Positions 17,168-25,196 of a DNA stretch of 64,000 nucleotides are shown one piece after another (the first letter of the stretch is position 1; each line of letters opens with the position of its first letter). This DNA comes from an uncultured Rhodospirillales bacterium. GTDB taxonomy: Bacteria > Pseudomonadota > Alphaproteobacteria > Acetobacterales > Acetobacteraceae. Both the position numbers and the translations under genes were made by a program. The notes beneath the pieces were generated by a model. The model was not told the origin of the DNA. It searched no databases and worked only from the letters and a program-made list of their open reading frames with translations. The stretch spans positions 62,001 through 126,000 of the forward strand of contig CAILMF010000044.1 of assembly GCA_903835235.1 (NCBI GenBank), read 5' to 3'.

Positions 17168-18414
17168 CACTGCATCGCCGCACGTTGCTGGGTTCCACGG
17201 CTGCCTTGCTGGCAGCGCCGGCCTATGTGCCCGCCTTGGCGCAGACCGGGCCGATCAAGATTGGCGTGATGGCGCCGCTCACCGGCGTGCTCGCCGCCGG
17301 CGGGCGCGAGATGGTCGATGGCGTGACCATGTTCGTCGAGCAGGCCGGCAAGAAGATGGCCGGGCGCGACGTGGAACTGGTGGTGGAGGATGACGGCTCC
17401 AACCCCGATACCTCCCTGCAGAAGGCGCGCCGCCTGGTGGAGCAGGCCAAGGTCGACTTCATGATGGGCAACCTGCTGGCCAATACCGGCCTGGCGGTGG
17501 CCGGCTATGTGCGCGGCACCGGCACGCCCTACTTCATCCCCATCATCGCCGCCGATGAGCTGACGCAGCGCAACCGCATCCCCAACGTGGTGCGTGTGGC
17601 CGGCTATTCCGCCAGCCAGATGGCGCATCCGCTGGGCGACTGGGCCTTCAAGAAGGGCTACAAGAAGATCGCCACCATCGGCCAGGATTATACGTTTGGC
17701 CATGAGCAATGCGCCGGCTTCGCCCGCGTGTTCAGCAATGCCGGCGGCCAGGTGGTGCGGCAGTTCTGGCATCCGCTGAACACCTCGGACTTCAGCCCGT
17801 ATCTGGGCCAGTTGGCGTCGTTGGGCGTCGATGCGATCTTCGCCATGGAGACCGGCGCGGATGCGACGCGCTTCATCCAGCAGTATTCCAGTTTCGGCCT
17901 GAAGCAGCGCATTCCGCTGCTGGGCGCGATGAACACCACGGACCAGAGCGTGATCCGCACCCTGGGCGCGGAATGCGAGGGCATCGTCTCCGCCGCGCAC
18001 TTCGCCGAGGGTTCCGACGTGGCGGCGACCAAGGCCTTCGTCGAGGAGCACGTGAAGCGCTTCAACCGCATCCCCTCGCTGTACGGCTTCGCGATGTACA
18101 GCTGCACCATGTGGGTGGCCAAGGCGCTGGAGAAGATCGGTGGCCGCGCCGAGGACCGCGCCGCGCTGCTGGCGGCGGTGCGTTCGACCGAGCTGGACAA
18201 CTCGCCGCTCGGCCGCCCGGTGAAGCTGGATGAGTTCGGCAACCCTGTCTACGACGTGTACATCCGCAACACCGTGCGGCGCCCGGATGGCAAGTACTGG
18301 AATGTGCCGCTGGAGACCTATCCGCGGGTGTCGCAGTTCTGGCGCTACTCGCCGGAGGAATACATGCGGCAGTCGCCGTATTCCCGCGAAAACCAGTACA
18401 TCCGGCAGGGCTGA
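17164..18414 (+). CDS. livK: Periplasmic substrate-binding protein, HAAT family (LivK-like)
   Basis: The 416-residue protein has an N-terminal HRRTLLGS motif and a hydrophobic stretch ending PALAQ near 27, a possible Tat-type or Sec signal. The mature part reads PIKIGVMAPLTGVLAAGGREM, then VELVVEDDGSNPDTSLQKARRLVEQ, typical of periplasmic-binding-protein family 6 (type I fold). GYKKIATIGQDYTFGHEQ and a C-terminal RNTVRRPDGKYWNVPLETYP follow. Its ATG overlaps the livM stop by 4 bases. The C-terminal block resembles binding proteins for amides or aromatic compounds more than strict Leu/Ile/Val receptors, but this is a weak hint. Confidence 0.92.
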   Translation: MTLHRRTLLGSTAALLAAPAYVPALAQTGPIKIGVMAPLTGVLAAGGREMVDGVTMFVEQAGKKMAGRDVELVVEDDGSNPDTSLQKARRLVEQAKVDFMMGNLLANTGLAVAGYVRGTGTPYFIPIIAADELTQRNRIPNVVRVAGYSASQMAHPLGDWAFKKGYKKIATIGQDYTFGHEQCAGFARVFSNAGGQVVRQFWHPLNTSDFSPYLGQLASLGVDAIFAMETGADATRFIQQYSSFGLKQRIPLLGAMNTTDQSVIRTLGAECEGIVSAAHFAEGSDVAATKAFVEEHVKRFNRIPSLYGFAMYSCTMWVAKALEKIGGRAEDRAALLAAVRSTELDNSPLGRPVKLDEFGNPVYDVYIRNTVRRPDGKYWNVPLETYPRVSQFWRYSPEEYMRQSPYSRENQYIRQG

Positions 18415-19172
18415 TGCCGGCCGCGCTGACGCTGACCGAGGTGGTGGTGGCGTTCGGCGCGCTGCGTGCGGTCGATGGCGTCTCGCTCAGCATTCCCGCG
18501 GGCGAGCGCCGAGCTATCATCGGGCCGAACGGCGCCGGCAAGACCACGCTGTTCCAGGCCATTACCGGCATGGTGCAGGCGACGTCGGGCCGCGTGGTGT
18601 TCGAGGATGCCGACATCACCGCGCTGCCGCCGCACCAGCGGGCCCGGCGCGGGATTTCCCGCACCTTCCAGATCACCAACCTGTTCCCCACGCTGACCGT
18701 GCGGCAGAACCTGTTCCTGGCGCTGCGCGGCCTGGCGCCGGGCAAGTTCAACCTGTTCGGCATGCCGAAGCCGAGCGCCGACGAGGCCGCGCGCACCGAA
18801 GCCGCGCTGCTGGCGGCGCGGCTGGTCGGGCGCGAGGACACCGAGGTGCGCGCGCTGTCCTATGGCGAGCAGCGCCAGGTGGAGCTGGCGGTTTCCATCG
18901 TCAACCAGCCGCGCATGCTGCTGCTGGACGAACCCGCCGCGGGGCTTTCGCCGAATGAACGCGCGATGGTCGCCGAGGTGATCCGGGCTTTGCCGCGCGA
19001 CATCACGGTGGTGCTGATCGAGCACGACATGGACCTGGTGCTGGGGCTGGTGGACCAGGTGACCTGCCTGCATGAAGGCCGCGTGCTGGTGGAAGCGCCG
19101 CCGAGCGAGATCCGCGGCAACCCGGCGGTGCAGGAAGTGTACTTGGGCAGGGCGCGCCATGCTGCAGGTTGA
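18414..19172 (+). CDS. livG: ABC transporter ATP-binding protein (LivG family)
   Basis: The 252-residue ATPase has Walker A IIGPNGAGKTTLFQAITG, Q-loop RTFQITNLFPTLTV, signature LSYGEQRQVELA, Walker B MLLLDEPAAGLSPNE and switch IEHDMDLVL. The LivG-type HQRARRGISRTFQ segment is present. Its ATG shares one base with the livK stop (TGATG), so the genes are coupled. It powers the importer jointly with LivF. Confidence 0.94.
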   Translation: MPAALTLTEVVVAFGALRAVDGVSLSIPAGERRAIIGPNGAGKTTLFQAITGMVQATSGRVVFEDADITALPPHQRARRGISRTFQITNLFPTLTVRQNLFLALRGLAPGKFNLFGMPKPSADEAARTEAALLAARLVGREDTEVRALSYGEQRQVELAVSIVNQPRMLLLDEPAAGLSPNERAMVAEVIRALPRDITVVLIEHDMDLVLGLVDQVTCLHEGRVLVEAPPSEIRGNPAVQEVYLGRARHAAG

Positions 19173-19860
19173 GGATATCCAGGCCTATTACGGCGAGGCA
19201 CATATCGTGCAGGGCGCCAGCCTGACGGTGAATGCCGGCGAGGTCGTGGCGCTGCTCGGCCGCAATGGCATGGGCAAGACCACGCTGATCCGCGCCATCA
19301 TGGGCATGGCGCCGCCGCAGCTGCGCAGCGGCCGGGTGCGCTGGCAGGGCCAGGACCTGGTGGGGCTGAAGCCGCATGAGATCGCCGCGCGGCGCATCGC
19401 CATCGTGCCGCAGGGGCGGCGGCTGTTTCCGTCACTCACCGTGGTGGAGCACCTGACCATGGTGAAGTCCGCCCGGGCGACCGAGGGCTGGACGGTGGAG
19501 CGGGTGTTCGGCCTGTTTCCGCGGCTGGCGGAACGCAAGGGCCACCGCGGCAACCAGCTCTCGGGCGGGGAGCGGCAGATGCTGGCGATTGGCCGCGCGC
19601 TGATGCTGGACCCCGAGCTGATCCTGATGGATGAGCCGAGCGAGGGCCTGGCGCCGGCGATGGTGCAGCGGGTGGAGGAGATCGTGCTCGACCTCAAGCG
19701 CACCGGCCTGGCGATCTTGATGGTGGAGCAGAACCTCTACAGCGCGTTGACCACCGCGGACCGGATCTACGTGCTGGAGACCGGGCGCATGGTGATGGAA
19801 ACCACCGGCGCCGCGGCCAATGCCGACGAGGCGCCGCTGCGCCGGCATTTGGGCATCTGA
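19159..19860 (+). CDS. livF: ABC transporter ATP-binding protein (LivF family)
   Basis: The 233-residue ATPase starts at ATG 19159, inside the last 14 bases of livG; a longer frame from 19072 merely reads through livG. Motifs are LLGRNGMGKTTLIRAIMG (Walker A), VPQGRRLFPSLTV (Q-loop), LSGGERQMLAIGRAL (signature), LILMDEPSEGLAP (Walker B) and MVEQNLYSAL, where the usual switch position carries Gln-Asn as in most LivF proteins. It is the last gene of the operon and converges on the amidase gene, whose stop is about 30 bases beyond. Confidence 0.94.
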   Translation: MLQVEDIQAYYGEAHIVQGASLTVNAGEVVALLGRNGMGKTTLIRAIMGMAPPQLRSGRVRWQGQDLVGLKPHEIAARRIAIVPQGRRLFPSLTVVEHLTMVKSARATEGWTVERVFGLFPRLAERKGHRGNQLSGGERQMLAIGRALMLDPELILMDEPSEGLAPAMVQRVEEIVLDLKRTGLAILMVEQNLYSALTTADRIYVLETGRMVMETTGAAANADEAPLRRHLGI

Positions 19861-19891
19861 GGGCGCGGCGCCGTCCGCCCGAGCCGACCCG

Positions 19892-22180
19892 TCAGATCGG
19901 CCCGAAGGCCGGCGGCATGATGCGGCGGCGCGAGGCGGCCTCGTAGCTGGAGGCGATGCGCAGCGCGACGTCTTCGCGACCCAATTCCGCGCGGAACACC
20001 AGGGAGAAGGGCAGGCCGGGCGCGGCCAGCTGCGTCGGCGTGTTGCACGGCGTGGGCACGTAGCGCTTGCCGTCCGCGCTGAGCGTGAAGACCGGGTCGT
20101 AGGCGGTGGTGACGTAGCCGGCGGGCACCAGGATTTCCGTCAGCCCGGCATTCGGCCCATGGAAGCTTTCCAGCCGCAGGTTCTGGGCCGTGCCTGGTTC
20201 GATGGCGCCGCCGATCAGCGCCGGCGGCAGCGGCGTGTGCAGGCGCACGAAGGCGTCCAGCCGGTTTTCCAGCAGCACCATCATGTCCACGCGGCGCAGC
20301 AGCTCGCGCAGCATGATGCGTTCGTTGACGCCCTGGCGGCCATCCAGCGGGTTGCGCGGGTCGGTCAGGTCTTCCCAGTTGAGGAAGGCGCTGCGCTGGT
20401 CGTCGCCCCAGAACTTGCTGCGGGCGTTCAACGCGCGCCAGTCGCGCAGCGTTTCGGTGAAGCCGCGCGCGGCCCAGTCGGCGGCGCGGCGTTCCAGGTA
20501 TTGCGAGATGTGGAAGCGGAAGGTCGGCGCCAGCTCCTGCTGCTGGATGGTGGCGATGTCCAGGTTCGCCGGCGGCTTGATGCGGCCTTCGGCCAGGCCG
20601 ACGCACCAGTCCATCGGCGAGAGCGTGCCGCTGCCGAAGACGCGGCCGGGCAGGAACTCGCAGGGCGTGACGGCGGCGGCGAATTCCTTGAACAGCGGCG
20701 TGCCGTCCTCATCCAGCCGGAACAGCAGTTCCGGCATGAAGACCGGGACCAGCCGCGCCAGCGCGGCGGTGAAGTCCACCGTCATCTTCTCGAAGGCCGG
20801 GTCGTGCTCGCTGAAGCGGTCCGCCGAGGCGACCAGCCTGGCGCCGAGCTGCGTGGCCAGCACGGCCTTCATCTCCGCGCGGGCGGCAGTGACGATGGGT
20901 TCCGCCTGCTTCTGCCCGGGGTAGATGCGCAGCGATTCCGTCACCACGCCCAGCCGCATGCCAGCCAGCGAGGCTTGCGCCTGGTGCCGCGGATAGGGCG
21001 GCTGCGCCAGGCTGCGCGGCACGGTGGTGTAGGGGTCGCGCGGGTCGTAGCCGGCGACGTCCGGGTCCAGCAGCGCGTCCAGTACCTTGGCGCAATCCTC
21101 GATCCGGCGGGCATGGATGCCGGTGCGGTCGCAGTAGATGTCGGCACCGATGGCGCCGCCGTCGAAGCCGATCATCGCCTTGTGCGGCAGGATCAGCGCG
21201 ACGGCATTGTGGTTGGAAGGGCCCCGGCAGGAGGCGCGGGTTTCCTCGCCCAGGCTGCACATCACCAGGTTGGTGCTGACCGACAGCGCCGAGCCGGACG
21301 ACGAGCCAAGCGAGGCGGAGCGCGTGGTGTCGTAGGGGTTGGACGGGTTGCCGCCCCAGGTGCTGCGCTGATAGCCCAGCGTGGAGTGCAACACCTTCTC
21401 CGGTTGGTGCGCACCGCCGGGGTCGCCGGCGCGGCCGTTGTATTCGGTGCAGATCGCCTTGGCGTAGATGATGGCGCCCTTGGCCCGCAACTGCTCCACC
21501 AGGATGTGGTCACGCGCGGGGAAGTCCATGTCGTAGGCCGCGTCGCCGCCACCGGTGGAGCGCATGTCGCGGGTGTCGAAGGGGTCCTTGAAGGAGAAGA
21601 CGACGCCGTACATCGGCATCTCCGCCAGCGGCGGGTTGCTGCCGTAATGCGCGTCAAGCTCGGCGGCGCGTTCCAGCGCGTCCGGCTGCTGGCGGAACAG
21701 CTCACAGGCTGGCGGCGCGCCCGGCGGCAGCGGCAGGGACGGGTGGGCGTCGAAGGCGCCCTTGCAGGTGACGCTGCGTTCGCCCCGGATGTTCAGCGTG
21801 GCCAGCGCATTGACCTGGCCGGCGTTGGGCTTGCCAACGAGCATGCCGTATTGCTGCTGCACGCTCGGGTCCGACGCGGTGCTTTCCATGCGGCCGAATT
21901 CCAGCGGCGGGCCGCTGTAGCGGTGCAGGTCCGGCAGCACGGTGGCGGCGGCGACGGTTTCGGTGGGGAAGCGCAGCGGCGCGCCGGCACGCACCGTGCC
22001 TTCGGCCGGGGCCACCTCTGCGCCATCCGCGGTCAGCAGCAGGCTGGCGGGGCCGTTGAAGGCGCGGGCGCGGGCGATGTAGTGCTGCACCACCTGCACG
22101 CAGGTGGTGCAGCCGGCACGGATCGCCGCGTGCAGCTCGGCGATGGTGGCTTCTTCGAGTTGGAAGGTCATCGCGGTCAT
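19892..22180 (-). CDS. Large amidase-signature family hydrolase with atypical active site
   Basis: The 762-residue protein is much longer than usual amidases (about 450-550). The Ser-cisSer-Lys core can be traced: Lys 198 in VVFSFKDPFDTRD, the Ser-rich loop LGSSSGSALSVS with the cis-Ser near 294, and a probable nucleophile Ser near 317 in GEETRASCRGPSNHN, where typical members have a GTDTGGS-like loop. AGCTTCVQVV at 23-31 has two Cys. About 250 residues beyond the core carry extra helices. The ATG at 22180 overlaps the ferredoxin-like stop by 4 bases; ATG 22171 is an alternative. It is last in the operon with the flavoprotein and the 2Fe-2S protein. It should hydrolyse an amide; the substrate is unknown. 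Confidence 0.82.
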   Translation of the reverse strand: MTAMTFQLEEATIAELHAAIRAGCTTCVQVVQHYIARARAFNGPASLLLTADGAEVAPAEGTVRAGAPLRFPTETVAAATVLPDLHRYSGPPLEFGRMESTASDPSVQQQYGMLVGKPNAGQVNALATLNIRGERSVTCKGAFDAHPSLPLPPGAPPACELFRQQPDALERAAELDAHYGSNPPLAEMPMYGVVFSFKDPFDTRDMRSTGGGDAAYDMDFPARDHILVEQLRAKGAIIYAKAICTEYNGRAGDPGGAHQPEKVLHSTLGYQRSTWGGNPSNPYDTTRSASLGSSSGSALSVSTNLVMCSLGEETRASCRGPSNHNAVALILPHKAMIGFDGGAIGADIYCDRTGIHARRIEDCAKVLDALLDPDVAGYDPRDPYTTVPRSLAQPPYPRHQAQASLAGMRLGVVTESLRIYPGQKQAEPIVTAARAEMKAVLATQLGARLVASADRFSEHDPAFEKMTVDFTAALARLVPVFMPELLFRLDEDGTPLFKEFAAAVTPCEFLPGRVFGSGTLSPMDWCVGLAEGRIKPPANLDIATIQQQELAPTFRFHISQYLERRAADWAARGFTETLRDWRALNARSKFWGDDQRSAFLNWEDLTDPRNPLDGRQGVNERIMLRELLRRVDMMVLLENRLDAFVRLHTPLPPALIGGAIEPGTAQNLRLESFHGPNAGLTEILVPAGYVTTAYDPVFTLSADGKRYVPTPCNTPTQLAAPGLPFSLVFRAELGREDVALRIASSYEAASRRRIMPPAFGPI

Positions 22181-22506
22181 TCCAGGCGTTCGTCGGGCGG
22201 CGCGATCACCGTGGCCAGGTCGCGCAGCAGGGTCTTGTTGGGCAGCGGGTCCAGCCGCATGTCGCGCGCTTCCAGCCGGGCGGTGCAGGCGTAGATGACC
22301 TTGCCATCCAGCAGCATCATGCATTCCTTGCAGGCATTGGCGTTGAGGCAGGCGTAGCGGAAGGCCAGTGTCGGGTCGGTGCCGATGCGCAGGCGGCGCA
22401 GCGCGTCGAGCACGGATTCACCGGGCTCGAAGGCCAGTTCGAACACGTCGTGGCGCGGAGGCTCGCCCGGGCCGCCGCGGCGGATGTGCAGCGTGGTGGT
22501 CGGCAT
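22177..22506 (-). CDS. Stand-alone 2Fe-2S protein resembling the N-terminal domain of SdhB/FrdB
   Basis: The 109-residue protein has a beta-grasp ferredoxin pattern. Cysteines at 53, 59, 62 and 74 (C-x5-C-x2-C-x11-C, in ACLNANACKECMMLLDGKVIYAC-like context) match the plant-type cluster of succinate dehydrogenase/fumarate reductase iron-sulfur subunits. The DPLPNKTLLRDLATV segment after the cluster resembles SdhB just before its second domain, but that second domain with the 4Fe-4S and 3Fe-4S clusters is absent. The start shares a base with the flavoprotein stop. It is probably the electron acceptor or donor of that flavoprotein. Confidence 0.85.
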   Translation of the reverse strand: MPTTTLHIRRGGPGEPPRHDVFELAFEPGESVLDALRRLRIGTDPTLAFRYACLNANACKECMMLLDGKVIYACTARLEARDMRLDPLPNKTLLRDLATVIAPPDERLE

Positions 22507-24188
22507 CAGGCAAGCTCCGGCACGCCGGCGCTGAGGCGCAGCGGCAGGTTGCGTTCCCAGTTGGGCGACATCTCGGGGAAGTCCTCGCGCTGATGCGCGC
22601 CACGGCTTTCGGTGCGGGCGGTGGCGGCGACGACGACGCTCTCGGCGACCAGCAGCATCTGCCGCAAATCCAGCCAGTCCATTCGGGCCAGGTCATGCGC
22701 GAGGCCGGGGGCGGCGGGGGGCGTGGTGCCGACTTCCCCGCGCAGCGCGGCCAATGCCGTGGCGGCGCGGGCCAGGCCGGCGGCGGTACGGAACGGGCCG
22801 ACATCGGCGGACATGATGTGCTGCAAGCGGGCCACCAAGGCGGCGGTGTTCTGCGCCGGGCCTTCGCTGGCCAGCAGCGCCAGGGCGGGGCGGGCGGCCG
22901 CCAGGTCGAACCCCGGCGCGCCCTCGGCGGCCTGACGCGCGGCTTCGGCGCCGGCCAGGCGGCCGAAAGCCAGCGCCTCGGTGATGGCATTGCCGGAGAG
23001 GCGGTTGGCGCCGTTCGCACCGCCCACCGCCTCGCCAGCCGCCAGCAGGCCCGGCACATCCGTGCGCATCGCCGTGTCCACGCGCACGCCGCCCATGTGG
23101 TAATGCGCAATCGGCGAGACCTCGATGCAGTCGCGCGTCAGGTCGATGCCATTGGCCGCGAGACGGTCGATGACCGGGCCGAAGGCGGCGCGCAATTCCG
23201 CCGCCGGCACATGGGTGAAGCTGAGCCAGGCGCCGCCATTGGGGGAGCCGCGCCCGGCTTCCACTTCCTTGGTGATCGCGTAGGTCGCCAGGTCCCGCGT
23301 GGTGCTGTAGGTGCCGTTCTCGGCGTCGCCGCCCCAGCGTTCCACGAACTCCTGCATGGCGCCGTTCAGCAGCCGGCCGCCCAGCTTGTAGCGGAACGGG
23401 TCCCACATGATCGGGTCCATGCCGATCAGCCGCGGCGCCAGGTGGCCGATGGGGAAGAACTGCACGAACTCCATGTCCAGCAGCGTGGCGCCGGCGCGCA
23501 TGGCCAGGGCATAGCCGTCGCCGGACATGTTGGCGCTGGCGCTGTTGCGCGCATACAGCCGGGTCAGACCGCCCGTCGCGATGATGGTGGCCGGCGCCGC
23601 GATGGTCAGCGCCGCGCCGCTGGCGACATGCAGCGCCACCGCGCCGGTGACGCGGCCCTGCTGCACCACCAGGTCGGTCACCAGCACCTCGCCGACGCGG
23701 CGGATGGCGTCGCCGACGCGCTGCACCTGCGCCCGAAGCGTCTTGGAGACGGCGGGGCCAGTGGAGAGGAAGTCCACATAGACGCAGCGGGCGCGGTCAT
23801 GCCCCGGCGCCTGCACGCTGGCAAAGCCGTTGCCGGCGCGGGCCCAGCCGACCTTCCAGCGGTCCATCTCCAGGATGCATTCGGCGCCGACTTCGCACAG
23901 CAGCGCCGCCAGTTCCGGGTCGCACAGGCCGCGACCGGCGGCGAGCGTATCCGCCAGATGGTGCCGCCAGTCGTCGCCGGGGCCGACGGCGGCGGCCACG
24001 GTCATCTGCGCCATCACGGTGGCGCCGCCACGGCCGATCAGGCTGCGGTCCAGCAGCAGCACGCTGCCGGCGCCTTGGCGCGCCGCCTCGATGGCCGCGT
24101 ACATGCCGGCCGCCCCGGCGCCGATGATCAGGACATCGGCGGTGAGATGCCGGGGCTGGCCGCTGGCGGGAATGGCGCTGTTCCTCAA
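22506..24188 (-). CDS. FAD-dependent oxidoreductase, SdhA/fumarate reductase flavoprotein family
   Basis: The 560-residue protein has a dinucleotide-binding site at 18-45 (DVLIIGAGAAGMYAA, GxGxxG at 23-28), the GRGGATVMAQ substrate-side FAD loop, TIIATGGLTRLYARNS, the SdhA-type capping region with EFVQFFPIGHL and YHMGGVRVDT, and GLLAAGEAVGGANGANRLSGNAITEAL. The C-terminal helical domain is typical. It is related to succinate dehydrogenase, L-aspartate oxidase and APS-reductase alpha subunits. The partner is a small 2Fe-2S protein instead of a full iron-sulfur subunit, and there are no membrane-anchor genes. It probably oxidises or reduces a carbon-carbon bond of the compound handled by this operon. 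Confidence 0.87.
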   Translation of the reverse strand: MRNSAIPASGQPRHLTADVLIIGAGAAGMYAAIEAARQGAGSVLLLDRSLIGRGGATVMAQMTVAAAVGPGDDWRHHLADTLAAGRGLCDPELAALLCEVGAECILEMDRWKVGWARAGNGFASVQAPGHDRARCVYVDFLSTGPAVSKTLRAQVQRVGDAIRRVGEVLVTDLVVQQGRVTGAVALHVASGAALTIAAPATIIATGGLTRLYARNSASANMSGDGYALAMRAGATLLDMEFVQFFPIGHLAPRLIGMDPIMWDPFRYKLGGRLLNGAMQEFVERWGGDAENGTYSTTRDLATYAITKEVEAGRGSPNGGAWLSFTHVPAAELRAAFGPVIDRLAANGIDLTRDCIEVSPIAHYHMGGVRVDTAMRTDVPGLLAAGEAVGGANGANRLSGNAITEALAFGRLAGAEAARQAAEGAPGFDLAAARPALALLASEGPAQNTAALVARLQHIMSADVGPFRTAAGLARAATALAALRGEVGTTPPAAPGLAHDLARMDWLDLRQMLLVAESVVVAATARTESRGAHQREDFPEMSPNWERNLPLRLSAGVPELA

Positions 24189-24195
24189 GATGCGG

Positions 24196-25149
24196 CTATT
24201 CTGGCTGCACGCCGGCGGCCTGCACCACCGCGGCGTGGCGGGCGATCTCGGCGGCGAGGAAGTCGCGGAAGGCCGTGACGCTCATCGGCAGGCCGACCGC
24301 ACCCAGCGCGGCCTGTGCGGCGATGACCTGCGGTTCGCCCAGGAAGCGATTCACCTCGGCATTCAGCCGCTCCACCACGGCCGGTGGCATGGCGGCGGGG
24401 CCGAACAGCCCGTTCCACAAGCCCGCCTCGAAGCCCGGCCAGGTCTCTGCGAGCGTCGGCAGTTCCGACAATTGCGGGTCGCGCCTGGCGCCGCCGGTGG
24501 CGATGCCGCGAATCTGCCCGGCGCGAATCAAGGGCGCCAGGGTGAAGCTGCCGTCGAACATCAGCTGGATCTGCCCGGCGACCAGGGAGGTGCGCGCCTC
24601 CGCATAGTTGCGGAAGGGGATGTGCTGCATGCGGATGCCCGCCTGCACCGCCAGCCGTTCCATGGAGAGATGCAGCGCCGAGCCGGGGCCGGAGGAGGCG
24701 TAGTTGAGTTCGCCCGGATGCGCCTTCGCATAGGCGATGAGTTCCGCCAGCGACTGCACCGGCAGCGCATTGGCGACGCAGAGCGCGAAGGGCACGCTGT
24801 CGATCATCGCCACCGGCGCCAGGTCGGTCATCAGCCGGAAGGGGCGGCGCGGTTGCAGGGTTTCGTTGATGGCCTGGTTGGTGGTGCCGACCACCAGGGT
24901 GTGGCCGTCCGGCGCGCTCTTCGCCACCACGTCCACGCCGATGGTGCCGGCCAGGCCGGGGCGGTTCTCCACCACCACGGGCTGGCCGAGCACCTGGGTC
25001 AGGCGCTCAGCCAGCAGCCGCGCCACCGTGTCGGTCATGCCGCCGGGGGAATAGGGCACCACCAGGCGCAGCGGGCGGCGCGGCCAGGGCTCCTGCGCGG
25101 CGGCAGGCGTGGCGAGCGCGGCGAGGGCGAGTAGGGTCCGACGGTTCAC
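24196..25149 (-). CDS. Bug-family (tripartite tricarboxylate transporter) periplasmic receptor
   Basis: The 317-residue protein starts at GTG 25149, four bases after AGGAGG. A signal peptide (NRRTLLALAALATPAAAQ) leads into RPLRLVVPYSPGGMTDTVARLLAERL, the diagnostic Bug/TctC N-terminus. GQPVVVENRPGLAGTIGVDVVAKSAPDGHTL, LNYASSGPGSALHLSMERL and AALGAVGLPM follow. These receptors bind carboxylates and other small acids. No TctA/TctB membrane genes are nearby, as is common for this family. It lies between a Gfo/Idh oxidoreductase and the flavoprotein in the same orientation, so it may bind the operon's substrate. Confidence 0.92.
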   Translation of the reverse strand: MNRRTLLALAALATPAAAQEPWPRRPLRLVVPYSPGGMTDTVARLLAERLTQVLGQPVVVENRPGLAGTIGVDVVAKSAPDGHTLVVGTTNQAINETLQPRRPFRLMTDLAPVAMIDSVPFALCVANALPVQSLAELIAYAKAHPGELNYASSGPGSALHLSMERLAVQAGIRMQHIPFRNYAEARTSLVAGQIQLMFDGSFTLAPLIRAGQIRGIATGGARRDPQLSELPTLAETWPGFEAGLWNGLFGPAAMPPAVVERLNAEVNRFLGEPQVIAAQAALGAVGLPMSVTAFRDFLAAEIARHAAVVQAAGVQPE

Positions 25150-25196
25150 GACGCCTCCTGTGGCAGTGGCGCGGGCGGAGCAATCCTCGTGCCGGC

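Noticed and set aside
19820-22294. 824-codon plus-strand frame opposite the amidase gene
   Set aside because: Low-complexity antisense translation; the minus-strand amidase is supported by motifs and operon overlaps.
22368-24278. 636-codon plus-strand frame opposite the flavoprotein gene
   Set aside because: Antisense artefact; no start signal and no domain.
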